Below, in pieces: positions 36,496 through 45,101 of a stretch of DNA of 64,000 nucleotides (position 1 is its first letter; each line of letters opens with the position of its first letter). The DNA lies in assembly GCA_029974635.1 (NCBI GenBank), contig JARKQY010000044.1, forward strand, positions 62,001-126,000, in the 5' to 3' direction. The notes beneath the pieces are model-generated. The model did not search any database, was not told the DNA's origin, and saw only the letters and a list, made by a program, of their open reading frames with translations. The translations under genes were made by a program, and so were the position numbers. Source of the stretch: Bacillota bacterium (GTDB lineage Bacteria > Bacillota > UBA4882 > UBA8346).

Positions 36496-36543
36496 CTAGC
36501 CGGTCGCCATCTGAACCTTCAACGTATCAAAATCAAAGCTCAT
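36496..36543 (-). pseudogene. N-terminal remnant of an O-acetylhomoserine sulfhydrylase, or leader peptide
   Basis: A 15-codon frame with GAAGGA ahead reads MSFDFDTLKVQMATG then stop. FDTLKVQ is the typical start of OAHS-type proteins (the intact copy has RFDTQKVRAG). The rest of the gene is gone. It may still be translated as a short leader peptide just before the D-like gene. Confidence 0.45.
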
Positions 36544-36611
36544 TTGGGTATATCCTTCAATAAGTACAAAAAACACAATCCGGTATCAGGGAAAATCACA
36601 ACGTTTTTCTT

Positions 36612-36674
36612 AAAAAAATAAAAGCTAAGTCATCCGCTACCCACTCCAATAAAAGTAAATAGAAATGACTTAGC
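36612..36674 (-). terminator. Intrinsic terminator in leader C
   Basis: A perfect 10-base stem, GCTAAGTCAT with ATGACTTAGC, around a 35-base or longer loop, followed by TTTTATTTTTTT. The long loop differs from copies A and B. Confidence 0.75.
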
Positions 36675-36694
36675 CTCCAGTTTTCTGGTCAGCT
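36672..36694 (-). promoter_or_regulatory. Conserved leader hairpin C (candidate antiterminator)
   Basis: Third copy: AGC, UGA, CCAG/CTGG hairpin with loop AAAA, AG, GCU. Outer AGC/GCU pairing again overlaps the terminator stem. It lies about 60-80 bases downstream of a good promoter and 215 bases ahead of the D-like gene. Confidence 0.6.
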
Positions 36695-36760
36695 TCGTTT
36701 ATTTCATTGTAAATTTAATTTTTAGTAAACCTATATGTTTAATAGTAATTAATCAAATTC

Positions 36761-36789
36761 ATCATACTCCAAGTGTCATAAGATGTCAA
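36761..36789 (-). promoter_or_regulatory. Promoter of the pair-3 operon
   Basis: Minus strand TTGACA (36789-36784), 17-base spacer, TATGAT (36766-36761). The following ATTAAACATATAGGTTTAC resembles the boxes near the corrinoid-protein gene. The stretch 36800-36970 beyond it holds no gene I can support. Confidence 0.65.
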
Positions 36790-36971
36790 TAACTATCTCT
36801 ATGATTATGAACCAATTATATTCTCATTTATATACTATTGGGGTATGGGTACCACTACTGCGCGACTATAAGGAATAAGCAGTTGTCGAGCAGGATCGCG
36901 ATCAATATCATTCTTATTTGGAAAATCACGGGGATAATATGACTTCAACACGGTCTTCTTACTTCCATCTT

Positions 36972-38258
36972 TCAACAGTTGGCCTTTTTCAACATAATTT
37001 CCAGAATGATTTTATCCGCCTCCAACGTGCCCTGGTTGCCAAGCCGGCAAAGGTTTTCAATCGTCTGCTCGGGCTCATTTTCGACAATACCATCGGTAGA
37101 TTGGATGGTGATTCCGCGCTTGGCAATGAGAGCCGACTGAATGGCGGCACTGGTGCAGGTGGCAATTTTTAGGGCACAACCAGGTTTGGCCCCATCACAA
37201 AGCATGCCGGTTATATTGCCCAGCATGTTTTGAATGGCCGACTTGATTTCCGCCAGACCTCCGCCCAGCAAGTAAGTTATTCCGCAACCGGCACCAACGG
37301 CAGAAATTGTTGCGCCACAAAGCGCAGACAGCCGTCCAAACTTTAGCTTGATATAGATCGTGATTAAATGGCTGATAGCGACAGCCCGGATCATTTCCGC
37401 CCTTTCAACCTGAAGTCTTTCGGCAAAAGCAACCACCGGAAGTGTTGCCGAAATACCTTGATTGCCACTCCCTGAGTTACTCATGACCGGTAAAACACAA
37501 CCAGCCATCCTGGCATCCGCTCCGGCAGCTGTTAAAGCAATGGCATATGTGGCGGCATCGTCTGATAATACGCCGTTTATCATATTCATTTTAATGGTTT
37601 TCCCCACTTGTAAGCCATAAGGATTGAGCAGCCCTTCCAAACCGATCTTCAGATTCAAATCAATGCTGTCCTTAATGATATCCAGCTCCCCAATAGCGAC
37701 AAGATGTATAAATTCCCATATGGAGCCGAAGTTTAGAAATTCTATGTTTTCCGCTTCTTCAGATAGGTCCGCGGAGCAAACCTGATCCTTTTTGATAATC
37801 CGTCCATCCGCTTCGATTAAAGTCACGTTGGTATGGGCATCTTCAATGATAACCCTGGCATAGGATTGGTTGGTTTCCACTATGACTTCGATATACAATT
37901 TCTTGGCGGAATCCGCGATCCTTACTGTTACAACACCCTCTTCAATCATTCTTTTGGCATTAGCAAGATCTTCTTTCGTTAACCCCGTCAATAGTTCAAG
38001 ATTCTTATCCGGATTACGAGCTAACATCCCCAGAGCTGCCGCTAAATTGATACCACTGCTGTCCGTTCCCGGAATGCTCACGGCCATTGCATTTTTTATT
38101 ACATTGCCGCTGGCTGAAACTTTAATGCGGGAAGCAATCTTGCCTTTGACATGTTTCCCGGCAAGCGCAGCCGCAAAAGCGATTGCCACCGGTTCCGTAC
38201 AGCCAAGGGCCATCACCAGCTCGCGATTTAGAATAGCAAAAAATTTTTTCTTTTCCAT
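36972..38258 (-). CDS. L-cysteine desulfidase (serine dehydratase alpha-like, UPF0597)
   Basis: 428 residues, the family length. Conserved cysteines that can hold an Fe-S cluster are in LGCTEPVA, CGATISAVGAGCG, MLCDGAKPGC and ATCTSAA, with the SNSGSGNQG loop. The family includes archaeal CdsB, which splits L-cysteine to pyruvate, sulfide and ammonia, and bacterial YhaM-type proteins. ATG follows AAAGGAGG. It lies upstream of pair 3 but behind its own leader, so it provides or removes sulfide in the same network. Confidence 0.85.
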   Translation of the reverse strand: MEKKKFFAILNRELVMALGCTEPVAIAFAAALAGKHVKGKIASRIKVSASGNVIKNAMAVSIPGTDSSGINLAAALGMLARNPDKNLELLTGLTKEDLANAKRMIEEGVVTVRIADSAKKLYIEVIVETNQSYARVIIEDAHTNVTLIEADGRIIKKDQVCSADLSEEAENIEFLNFGSIWEFIHLVAIGELDIIKDSIDLNLKIGLEGLLNPYGLQVGKTIKMNMINGVLSDDAATYAIALTAAGADARMAGCVLPVMSNSGSGNQGISATLPVVAFAERLQVERAEMIRAVAISHLITIYIKLKFGRLSALCGATISAVGAGCGITYLLGGGLAEIKSAIQNMLGNITGMLCDGAKPGCALKIATCTSAAIQSALIAKRGITIQSTDGIVENEPEQTIENLCRLGNQGTLEADKIILEIMLKKANC

Positions 38259-38421
38259 GGCTAACCCTCCTTTAAAAATACCCCCCTAATTAGGGAGGTT
38301 TCAATTTTATCTGCTTTCTTTAAAATCTACCTGCGTTTTAAATTCAGGTTAATCTGCTTTGCGGAAGCGATCATGGTAAATGAAGCCTGCAATGGATTAA
38401 AATTTAAGTACTAAAATAAAA

Positions 38422-38646
38422 TCACTTTTTACTGTTAGCCTGAATAATACTTTCCGCCTTTTCCTGCATATTGGGATATAAATTATCGAGTACATACTCT
38501 TTTCCTAAGGTAGTAGCAACTCTATACCTGGCACACTTCGTTTTGTCATTCTCACAATAATTCTTTTTATACAAGCGTCCCAAGGCACTGTCAATAGGCA
38601 TTTTATCATTATAAAAAGGACACTTCTCCAGGTTTTCGCAACTCAT
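38422..38646 (-). CDS. Small cysteine-rich protein (74 residues)
   Basis: Five cysteines: CENLEKC, then YCENDKTKCARY. Similar small proteins with a CPFYN start and a CxxxxxxC pair occur widely in anaerobes, often next to signalling genes, without known function. A strong GGAAAGGG site precedes the ATG. The 38665 gene directly upstream is likely in the same operon. Confidence 0.65.
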   Translation of the reverse strand: MSCENLEKCPFYNDKMPIDSALGRLYKKNYCENDKTKCARYRVATTLGKEYVLDNLYPNMQEKAESIIQANSKK

Positions 38647-38664
38647 TTTATCCCTTTCCTCTCT

Positions 38665-38817
38665 TTAAGCTTGGTTAAATATATTATCGGTAATTAAAAT
38701 CATCACCTTAACACCGGGTTTCCCATTCTTCAATCTAACAGCCGCTATCCGCCGATTTACCGAAATATCCCCGTTATGGGTACTTTTCCGGCAACCTTCG
38801 ATTTCCAAAATATACAT
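38665..38817 (-). CDS. Hypothetical 50-residue protein
   Basis: Begins MYILEIEGCRKS after GGAAGGA with rather long spacing; a basic, beta-rich sequence. No family recognised. It precedes the small cysteine-rich gene by 18 bases. A longer frame (to 38934) has no ribosome site. Confidence 0.4.
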   Translation of the reverse strand: MYILEIEGCRKSTHNGDISVNRRIAAVRLKNGKPGVKVMILITDNIFNQA

Positions 38818-39205
38818 CGTTAAACACTCTTCCTTCCGAAATTTATCCAATGTATAAAATCTAAGCGGAATAAATATCCAACTCACGTTTTCAATCACAA
38901 TATGCCGGGAAATTTGATAAACCTGCTCCGTCAAAAATAATCCTCTTCAACTCTACCAAGCATTATTTCAGTATAATGGAAATTTGAGCCAGGTTTTCAG
39001 CAAAATGACACCAGATCATTGCTTTAATAAATATGTTATCTGAATTATATTGAAGGATATCTTTTCTTTTCAAAGAATATAATAACACGATTTTAAAATT
39101 AGTAATACAAAAATCATTCTTACGTTTCATGAAGCTATTTGGGAAGGCAATAAACGCTAAGCTTCTTGTGATTATCAATTTTAGAAATGAGGTACTGAAT
39201 AACAA
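38818..39205. other. Intergenic stretch, divergent promoters only
   Basis: AT-rich sequence between divergent genes. I see no conserved gene, RNA or repeat here; short frames in it have no family likeness. Confidence 0.5.
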
Positions 39206-40276
39206 ATGGAACGAAAAATTCACCGGTTCAAGCTTCTGTTGATGATTATTTTCATAAGTGTCGGCTGTTCGGCGATTGGTTTGGCTCAAGTCAAAGACAC
39301 CGTTTCAATCAAAGACATGGCCGGACGGGAAGTCCGGGTTCCGGCGCCGGTCCAAAAAATAGTGGGAATTGAAGCGGGCGCTTTGCGGATCCTGGTTTAC
39401 CTTGATGCCGCCAAAATGGTGGCCGGAGTGGAGGATACCGAACGGAAGGATATTACCAAGCCCTATCTAATGGCCCATCCGGAACTGGCCAAGCTTCCCT
39501 CCATCGGGCCGATCCATGGCGGCGACGCCGAATTAATCGCGGCCCGAAAACCGGACGTGATCTTTTGGACTTCCGCCATTAGAGGCAGCGCCGACAACTT
39601 GCAGCAAAAAACCGGCATTCCGGTGGTGGTCCTGAACTATGGCGATCTGGATAACCAGAAAAGCGTCTTTTATGAAGCCCTCCGGTTGACCGCCAAAGTT
39701 CTGAACAAACAATCCCGGGCCGAACAACTTATTGGCTATATTGAAGCCACCATCAAAAATCTGGGAGACCGAACTAAAACTGCACCCAAAAATGAGCCGG
39801 TTTACGTGGGCGGAATAAACTACCGGGGGTCCCACGGAATCACTTCGACCGAACCGGAGTATGCTCCGTTTCGCTATGTCAACGCCAAAAATGTAGCCGC
39901 CGGAATCGCCCTGGAACATGTTTTTATTGAAAAAGAAAAGTTAATCCAGTGGAATCCCGCCAAAATCTTCATCGATACCGGCAGCTACCATCCGGTCATG
40001 AATGATCTGGCCGCTGGTTCGATTTTGGCTCAAAGCCTGCGTGCGGTTAAAAACAGTCAGTTATATACGGTTCTGCCTTATAACTGGTATACCACAAACT
40101 TCGAAACGGTGTTGGCCAACGCCTTTTACATCGGGAAAGTCCTTTATCCGGAACAATTCAAGGATATCAATCCCGCAGCCAAGGCTGACGAGATTTACGC
40201 CCAGTTCGTCGGCAAAGGGGTATATGCCGAGATGAAGAAAATGTACGGCGGATTCCGCCAGATTAAAATAAGGTAA
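39206..40276 (+). CDS. Iron-complex-type ABC binding protein (FecB/BtuF-like)
   Basis: 356 residues. A signal peptide (to about LAQ, residue 28) and a Peripla_BP_2 domain starting IKDMAGREVRVPAPVQKI. The family binds ferric siderophores, haem, cobalamin or oxyanion/metal complexes. First gene of an ordered set with permease, ATPase and a TrmO-FmdE fusion. FmdE-linked transporters in anaerobes are often suspected to serve molybdate, tungstate or a metallo-cofactor, which would suit an island full of metalloenzymes; the ligand is not proven. Confidence 0.85.
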   Translation: MERKIHRFKLLLMIIFISVGCSAIGLAQVKDTVSIKDMAGREVRVPAPVQKIVGIEAGALRILVYLDAAKMVAGVEDTERKDITKPYLMAHPELAKLPSIGPIHGGDAELIAARKPDVIFWTSAIRGSADNLQQKTGIPVVVLNYGDLDNQKSVFYEALRLTAKVLNKQSRAEQLIGYIEATIKNLGDRTKTAPKNEPVYVGGINYRGSHGITSTEPEYAPFRYVNAKNVAAGIALEHVFIEKEKLIQWNPAKIFIDTGSYHPVMNDLAAGSILAQSLRAVKNSQLYTVLPYNWYTTNFETVLANAFYIGKVLYPEQFKDINPAAKADEIYAQFVGKGVYAEMKKMYGGFRQIKIR

Positions 40277-40281
40277 ACGTC

Positions 40282-41340
40282 ATGAATCGCGTTTTAACCA
40301 AATATCAAACTCATTTACAAAAACGGTTTTTTTTCCTGGGAATTACCCTGGTTCTGTTGGCGGTTTTCATCGGCATCGGCATTTCGCTTGGCTCCAGCCG
40401 GATTCCCTTTCGGAAAGTGCTGGCCATCCTGACGGTAGAACCGGACGAGGTATATGCCCGGATTATCTGGAGTATCCGGATTCCCCGGGTGCTGACGGCA
40501 GTAATGGCCGGAGCCGCCCTGGCCGTATCCGGGGCGGCCATGCAAAGCATTTTGAAAAATCCGCTGGGCTCTCCTTTTACGCTGGGTATCTCCCAGGCGG
40601 CTGCTTTCGGCGCCGCCTTCGCCATCATTTTTTGGGGCGGGGGCAGTATCCAAAGCAGCGGTTCCGATGCGGTCATCCTGAACAATCCTTATCTGGTGGC
40701 CAGTTCTGCTTTTCTGGGGAGCCTGATCGCCACCGGGATTATCTTGCTGATGGCCTATTACCGGGGGGCCACGCCGGAGACCATGGTCCTTACCGGAATC
40801 GTGGTCGGTTCCCTGTTCACCGCGGCCACCACTGCCTTGGAATATTTCGCTGACGATCTCCAATTAGCCTCCATCGTCTTTTGGACCTTTGGCGATCTGG
40901 GACGGGCTTCCTGGCGGGATTTTCTGATTCTAGCCGGCGTCACCATCCCGGTCACCCTTTATTTCACTTGGAATAGCTGGAATTATAACGCCCTGGATGC
41001 GGGAGACGAGACGGCCCAAAGCCTGGGAGTGAATCTCAACCGGGTCCGGAATCGCGGGATGGTGGTTGCTTCCCTGGCCACCGCCCTGGTGGTTTCGTTC
41101 TTCGGAATCATCGCCTTTGTGGGACTGGCGGCCCCCCACATGGTCCGGCGGATCATCGGGAGCGATGAGCGGTTTTTGATCCCCGCCTCCGCCCTCTTTG
41201 GCGGATTATTCCTGCTGATCGCGGATACGGCGGCCCGGACTGTCATCGCCCCGGTGGTCTTGCCGGTGGGCATCCTCACCTCCTTCCTGGGAGGACCGTT
41301 GTTTTTGTATCTGTTGATTAAAGGCTTGCGGAGGCGGTAA
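40282..41340 (+). CDS. FecCD-type ABC permease
   Basis: 352 residues with about nine to ten membrane helices. FecCD landmarks are GAALAVSGAAMQSILKNPL, the GIVVGSLFTA segment and FVGLAAPHMVRRIIG. It starts six bases after the binding-protein stop. Locally the GC content is higher than in the flanks. Confidence 0.92.
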   Translation: MNRVLTKYQTHLQKRFFFLGITLVLLAVFIGIGISLGSSRIPFRKVLAILTVEPDEVYARIIWSIRIPRVLTAVMAGAALAVSGAAMQSILKNPLGSPFTLGISQAAAFGAAFAIIFWGGGSIQSSGSDAVILNNPYLVASSAFLGSLIATGIILLMAYYRGATPETMVLTGIVVGSLFTAATTALEYFADDLQLASIVFWTFGDLGRASWRDFLILAGVTIPVTLYFTWNSWNYNALDAGDETAQSLGVNLNRVRNRGMVVASLATALVVSFFGIIAFVGLAAPHMVRRIIGSDERFLIPASALFGGLFLLIADTAARTVIAPVVLPVGILTSFLGGPLFLYLLIKGLRRR

Positions 41341-41342
41341 AC

Positions 41343-42119
41343 ATGAAACTGCAAGTGCGGGATCTCCGGTTTGCTTATCAGAGCCAACCGGTGCTCAACC
41401 AAATTGTGCTGGAAGTTGAGACGGGCGATTTTGTATCCATTGTCGGCCCGAATGGTTCCGGAAAAAGCACTCTGCTACGGTGTATTGACAACATCTTGAA
41501 ACCTAAAACCGGCACAATTTTGATCGACGGCCAAAATATCGCGGCGCTGAGCGGGACGATCCTGGCCCAAAATATCGCTTATGTCCCCCAAAGTGAAGGA
41601 GGAGGTTTTCCGGCCAATGTCTTTGAAACGGTGTTGATGGGCAGAAAACCCCACGTTGCCTGGTCGCCCGGACGAAACGACTTACAAAAAACCGCCGCCG
41701 TCATTGAACAGCTCGGTCTGGAGGAACTGGCGCTCCGGGATCTCAGTCAACTAAGCGGCGGCCAGCGCCAGAAGGTATTCATCGGGCGGGCTTTGGCCCA
41801 GGAAACCGACCTGCTCCTGCTGGATGAACCCACGGCCAATCTGGATCTGAAACACCAGCTTGAAGTGCTGGAGTTGCTTAAAAAACAAACCCGGAAAGGC
41901 ATTGCGGTGGTTGTCGCCATCCACGATTTGAATCTGGCGGCCCGCTATAGCAATAAAGTCATCATGCTCCGGGAAGGGGCGATCTTCGCCGCCGGAGGCA
42001 CGGAAGTATTGAATCAGGAGAATATTGAAAAAGTTTATGAGGTGAAGGTAATGATTATGAAGGAAAAAGACCGGCTGATCGTGGTTCCGGAAGAAACGGC
42101 GGGTGAACAAGTTGGCTGA
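41343..42119 (+). CDS. FecE-type ABC ATPase
   Basis: 258 residues. Walker A GPNGSGKST, signature LSGGQRQK, Walker B LLLLDEPTANLD and H-loop VAIHDLN. It starts two bases after the permease stop and overlaps the next gene by 17 bases. Confidence 0.93.
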   Translation: MKLQVRDLRFAYQSQPVLNQIVLEVETGDFVSIVGPNGSGKSTLLRCIDNILKPKTGTILIDGQNIAALSGTILAQNIAYVPQSEGGGFPANVFETVLMGRKPHVAWSPGRNDLQKTAAVIEQLGLEELALRDLSQLSGGQRQKVFIGRALAQETDLLLLDEPTANLDLKHQLEVLELLKKQTRKGIAVVVAIHDLNLAARYSNKVIMLREGAIFAAGGTEVLNQENIEKVYEVKVMIMKEKDRLIVVPEETAGEQVG

Positions 42120-43212
42120 AATCCTGGAGATTGGCTTGGTGAAAAGCGCGATTACCGCCCCGGCTGATCCTTTTTTCATGCGGGAGCAGGAAAGCTCCAT
42201 TCTGGTGAATGCGGCTTATGCCGAAGGTTTATACCGGATTGAGGAGAACGAATATTTAACGGTGGTCTTTCATTTCCATCAGGCGGAAGGTTATCGTCTG
42301 AAAGGACCCCGTTATGACGATGAAGTCACCGGAGTCTTTGCCTCCCGGAGTCCCCGCCGTCCCGGCACAGTGGGAGTGACCACCGTCCGGCTGCTGGAGC
42401 GGAAGGGAAATGAACTCCGGGTGAAAGGGCTTGACGCCATCGACGGCACGCCGGTACTGGATATTAAGCCCTATACCCCGTCGCTGGACGAGACGGAACA
42501 GGGACAGGTCAAGCAGGACCGGGAGATTCAAAGCCCGCGCCAGGAGATCGTCCGGGCGATTCGCCGCCATGATTTACGTAGCTTACTCCTTGGCGCCGGA
42601 AGCATCCACGGCCATTTCTGCCCCGGTCTGGCTCTGGGAGTCATTGCCGGAGCATACGGCATGCAGGAATTCGGTCTGACCAACGATGGTATGGAGGAAT
42701 TACTGGCCGTTATCGAAATAAATAACTGTTTTTGCGATGGCATTCAATATGTTACCGGCTGTACTATCGGGAATAATGCCCTGATTTACCGGGATTACGG
42801 AAAAACAGCGGTGACGCTTTGCCGGAGAGATGGTCGGGAGTTGCGGCTGGCCGTGAAATCCGATTACCGCGAGAAGTTAAATCAGTTGGTTCCCGAATTC
42901 GCGCCACTTTTTCAGAAGGTGGTAACGGAGCGGAAGGGTGATGAAAGCGACCGAACGGAATTTAAAAAGGCTGCCGCCAAAGCCTCCTTCAGGTTATTGG
43001 AAATGCCCCGGGAAGATATCATGACCGCTGCCGCGGTTAGGATAACCATCCCTGAATACGCGCCGATCCGGGAGAGCATTGTCTGTGAAAACTGCCGGGA
43101 GAGTGTGATGGGAAGTAAGATTGTAGAACATCACGGGAAAAAACTTTGCCGGGCCTGCACGACTGACCGCTATGGGGAATTAAACGGGGAAGGAATTGAA
43201 AATAAACCCTAA
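42103..43212 (+). CDS. TrmO(TsaA)-FmdE fusion with C-terminal zinc ribbon
   Basis: 369 residues from a GTG inside the ATPase gene. Residues about 8-130 are a TsaA/TrmO beta-barrel (RSPRRPGTVGVTTV, the S-adenosylmethionine site). Residues 150-320 are an FmdE domain with HGHFCPGLALGV, NNCFCDGIQYVTGCT and a lysine/arginine-rich end. The last 40 hold CENC...CRAC, a zinc ribbon. TrmO methylates t6A37 in tRNA, and FmdE is linked to molybdenum/tungsten formylmethanofuran dehydrogenase. Together after a metal transporter they suggest metal-cofactor handling. Confidence 0.82.
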   Translation: MNKLAEILEIGLVKSAITAPADPFFMREQESSILVNAAYAEGLYRIEENEYLTVVFHFHQAEGYRLKGPRYDDEVTGVFASRSPRRPGTVGVTTVRLLERKGNELRVKGLDAIDGTPVLDIKPYTPSLDETEQGQVKQDREIQSPRQEIVRAIRRHDLRSLLLGAGSIHGHFCPGLALGVIAGAYGMQEFGLTNDGMEELLAVIEINNCFCDGIQYVTGCTIGNNALIYRDYGKTAVTLCRRDGRELRLAVKSDYREKLNQLVPEFAPLFQKVVTERKGDESDRTEFKKAAAKASFRLLEMPREDIMTAAAVRITIPEYAPIRESIVCENCRESVMGSKIVEHHGKKLCRACTTDRYGELNGEGIENKP

Positions 43213-43235
43213 TCACTGTCTAGATTAGGGTTTTT
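43204..43235 (+). terminator. Terminator of the FecBCE-FmdE operon
   Basis: AAACCCTAATC pairs with GATTAGGGTTT, ending in TTTTT. It overlaps the 3' end of the convergent DUF134 gene and may work both ways. Confidence 0.85.
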
Positions 43236-43722
43236 CATTGCCATCCCCATTTCGATTCTGGCCGTGCCGCCAACACTTGCCGCCGCAGAACCGTTTTCCT
43301 CCACCGAATTGACAGGTTATTTCCTTGGAACCGCAGGATGGGCATTCATAGGTTCCTTCAACAATCTTTTGAAAATTCTCGTAGCTTTCCTGCCATTCTT
43401 TCTGGCAATCCTGGCATTTCACCGGACAGATATTGCTGGTGAAATTGCCCCCTTCAATCCGGATTGCCTTACCGTTCATTAAGGCGTCGGCTACTTTTTC
43501 CCGGGCGGTGTTTAAAATTCTTTGAAAGGTCTGCCGGGATACCTCCATTTTTACGGCGCAATCTTCTTGTTCCATTCCTTCCAGATCTTTAAGCCGGAGC
43601 GCTTCCAGTTCCTCGACTTTCAGGACATTTTCTTCGATTTCACATTTGGGGATGCCGGTCGGGATAAAATAACGGACGCCGGGAATAAAAGAAACCTTGC
43701 GCCATTTTACGGGTCTAGCCAT
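43225..43722 (-). CDS. DUF134 DNA-binding protein with zinc-ribbon tail
   Basis: 165 residues. A sigma-70-region-4-like helix-turn-helix (about 40-95, ALRLKDLEGMEQEDCAVKM) is followed by cysteine pairs CPVKCQDC, CPSC and a CGGKCW tail. DUF134 genes are commonly next to NifX-like genes, as here (43836). It is a candidate regulator for the GGGCATATGC-box promoters nearby, but this is inference. Confidence 0.83.
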   Translation of the reverse strand: MARPVKWRKVSFIPGVRYFIPTGIPKCEIEENVLKVEELEALRLKDLEGMEQEDCAVKMEVSRQTFQRILNTAREKVADALMNGKAIRIEGGNFTSNICPVKCQDCQKEWQESYENFQKIVEGTYECPSCGSKEITCQFGGGKRFCGGKCWRHGQNRNGDGNEKP

Positions 43723-43835
43723 TGTTTCACTTCCATTCGGAATGATCCTAATTTTAAATCCATCTTACCATCTAACGTTATCTTACTGCAAGTGGTAAGC
43801 AGTACAATGGATCATTCCAAAAAAGAAATTTCCTG

Positions 43836-44213
43836 TTAATGTCCGCCACAACTGTCGGAATGCTGATGTTCATGGCAAATGCTTCCGGCGGATTTCAGTT
43901 TCCCGGATAAATATTCATCGATAATTACATCTATCTTCCCGGAAGCCCCGGTAATCACTTCAATCTTCTTTTCGTTAAAAATCTGAACCGCGCCGTCCCC
44001 CATTCCGCCGGCAATAATTACTTTAACTCCCTGTTCATTCAGAAAATTAGGCAAAAAACCCGGTTGATGTCCCGGATTGGGGATAAATTCCTTCTTTTGA
44101 ACGACCATTGGATTCGTCTTACTTGCTTGAGAGCAATCATAAATCGTAAATCCTTCACAATGTCCAAAATGCTGGGAAACGGACTGCCCATCGGTAGCAA
44201 TCGCAACTTTCAT
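43836..44213 (-). CDS. NifX-like cofactor-binding protein with His/Cys tail
   Basis: 125 residues. MKVAIATDGQSVSQHFGHCEGF and the GGMGDGAVQIF loop define the family. The C-terminus CHEHQHSDSCGGH is a likely metal-binding tail not seen in the copies at 11243 and 20762. Its place between DUF134 and a thioesterase is typical of non-diazotrophs. Confidence 0.87.
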   Translation of the reverse strand: MKVAIATDGQSVSQHFGHCEGFTIYDCSQASKTNPMVVQKKEFIPNPGHQPGFLPNFLNEQGVKVIIAGGMGDGAVQIFNEKKIEVITGASGKIDVIIDEYLSGKLKSAGSICHEHQHSDSCGGH

Positions 44214-44233
44214 CTTTTAAACTCCTCTCGTTT

Positions 44234-44647
44234 TTATAATGCTTGCCGCAATAATTCATATACTTTCGGTAATGCTTTAGCCAGAGCAACTGGTTTCAGA
44301 TTCTGATCAGTCCAGGCGTGAACCGTTACTCCCGATGCTAAAAATTTTTCATTGCCCGGTTGATAAATTTCATAAGAAAATTCGGTTTTAACAGCGCTTA
44401 TTTTGGCTAAAACGGTTCTGACAAGTATCTGTTCGCCAAAACGGATCGCCTGTTTATAATCGCATTGCAACCGGACCAGCGGCAGTAAAATTCCTTGCGC
44501 TTCAATCCCGGTATAGGATGCGCCGATTTTTTGAAAAAAATCCATCCTGCCGGCCTCAAACCAGATGGGGTAATTGGAATGATGGACGATTCCCATCCGA
44601 TCAGTTTCCGCATACCGGACTGTCAATAGTGTTTCCGCGCTAATCAA
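44234..44647 (-). CDS. YbgC/4HBT-family acyl-CoA thioesterase
   Basis: About 137 residues from a TTG at 44647 after AAAAGGTGG; the frame is open further upstream (to 44740) but lacks a ribosome site and family likeness there. Hot-dog-fold signature RYAETDRMGIVHHSNYP with catalytic Asp. Hydrolyses short acyl-CoA; physiological substrate unknown. Confidence 0.8.
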   Translation of the reverse strand: MISAETLLTVRYAETDRMGIVHHSNYPIWFEAGRMDFFQKIGASYTGIEAQGILLPLVRLQCDYKQAIRFGEQILVRTVLAKISAVKTEFSYEIYQPGNEKFLASGVTVHAWTDQNLKPVALAKALPKVYELLRQAL

Positions 44648-44805
44648 AAGCCCCAACCACCTTTTATAAATTTTTCTTACTTCTCGCCGCAACAGCTTCC
44701 GGGAATACATCCTGCCAGCCGCTCGCTTCGTCCGCAACATAAAGACTCCTTTGGTTCCGGGACAACGGACGAAAGTTTCCCAATGTTAGCCGCGGAAATC
44801 TTTTT

Positions 44806-44922
44806 CTAAAATTTAGTTCCGCCGCAGAGCACACATGCTTCATCAACCATGTTTTCATCTACTTTTTGCAGCAACTCCAAGATATTCCCGCACTTGAGAC
44901 AGACATACTCGTAAATCGGCAT
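44806..44922 (-). CDS. FmdB-type zinc-ribbon small protein
   Basis: 38 residues: MPIYEYVCLKCGNI then CVLCGGTKF. The start is exactly that of FmdB regulatory-type zinc ribbons, and both CxxC pairs are present, but it stops earlier than usual (family about 60-100 residues). AAAGGAG precedes the ATG. It has its own promoter with the GGGCAAATGC box. Role unknown; it could be a regulatory zinc ribbon. Confidence 0.75.
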   Translation of the reverse strand: MPIYEYVCLKCGNILELLQKVDENMVDEACVLCGGTKF

Positions 44923-44944
44923 TCCTAATCTCCTTTTGAATATT

Positions 44945-44991
44945 TAGCATTTGCCCATTAATATTCTATTTTAATTCGCAGTGCCTGTCAA
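44945..44991 (-). promoter_or_regulatory. Promoter with GGGCAAATGC box (FmdB-like gene)
   Basis: Minus strand TTGACA (44991-44986), 17-base spacer, TAGAAT (44968-44963), then TGGGCAAATGCTA ending at 44945. Same layout as 45032, 49754, 51371 and 56045. Confidence 0.65.
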
Positions 44992-45031
44992 TCGTATTTT
45001 TTTAAATCCCGGATGTCATTTAAGAAGTAAC

Positions 45032-45076
45032 TTGACTCCGAAACCCAATCCTGTTATATTTATTACGGGCATATGA
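45032..45076 (+). promoter_or_regulatory. Promoter with GGGCATATG box (MBL-fold gene)
   Basis: TTGACT (45032-45037), 17-base spacer, TATATT (45055-45060), then ACGGGCATATGA at 45065-45076. Divergent from the FmdB-like promoter. Confidence 0.65.
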
Positions 45077-45101
45077 TGATAATCTTGTTTGGGAGGTCCC
45101 G

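Noticed and set aside
36846..36971. Open minus-strand frame reading SYYPRDFPNKNDIDRDPARQ just after the cysteine desulfidase gene
   Set aside because: It has no start codon of its own with a ribosome site, overlaps the end of the desulfidase gene in another frame and matches no family I know; likely chance.
40311..41402. Long minus-strand frames across the FecCD permease gene
   Set aside because: High GC on the coding strand leaves open antisense frames; they are Arg/Pro-rich without family likeness.
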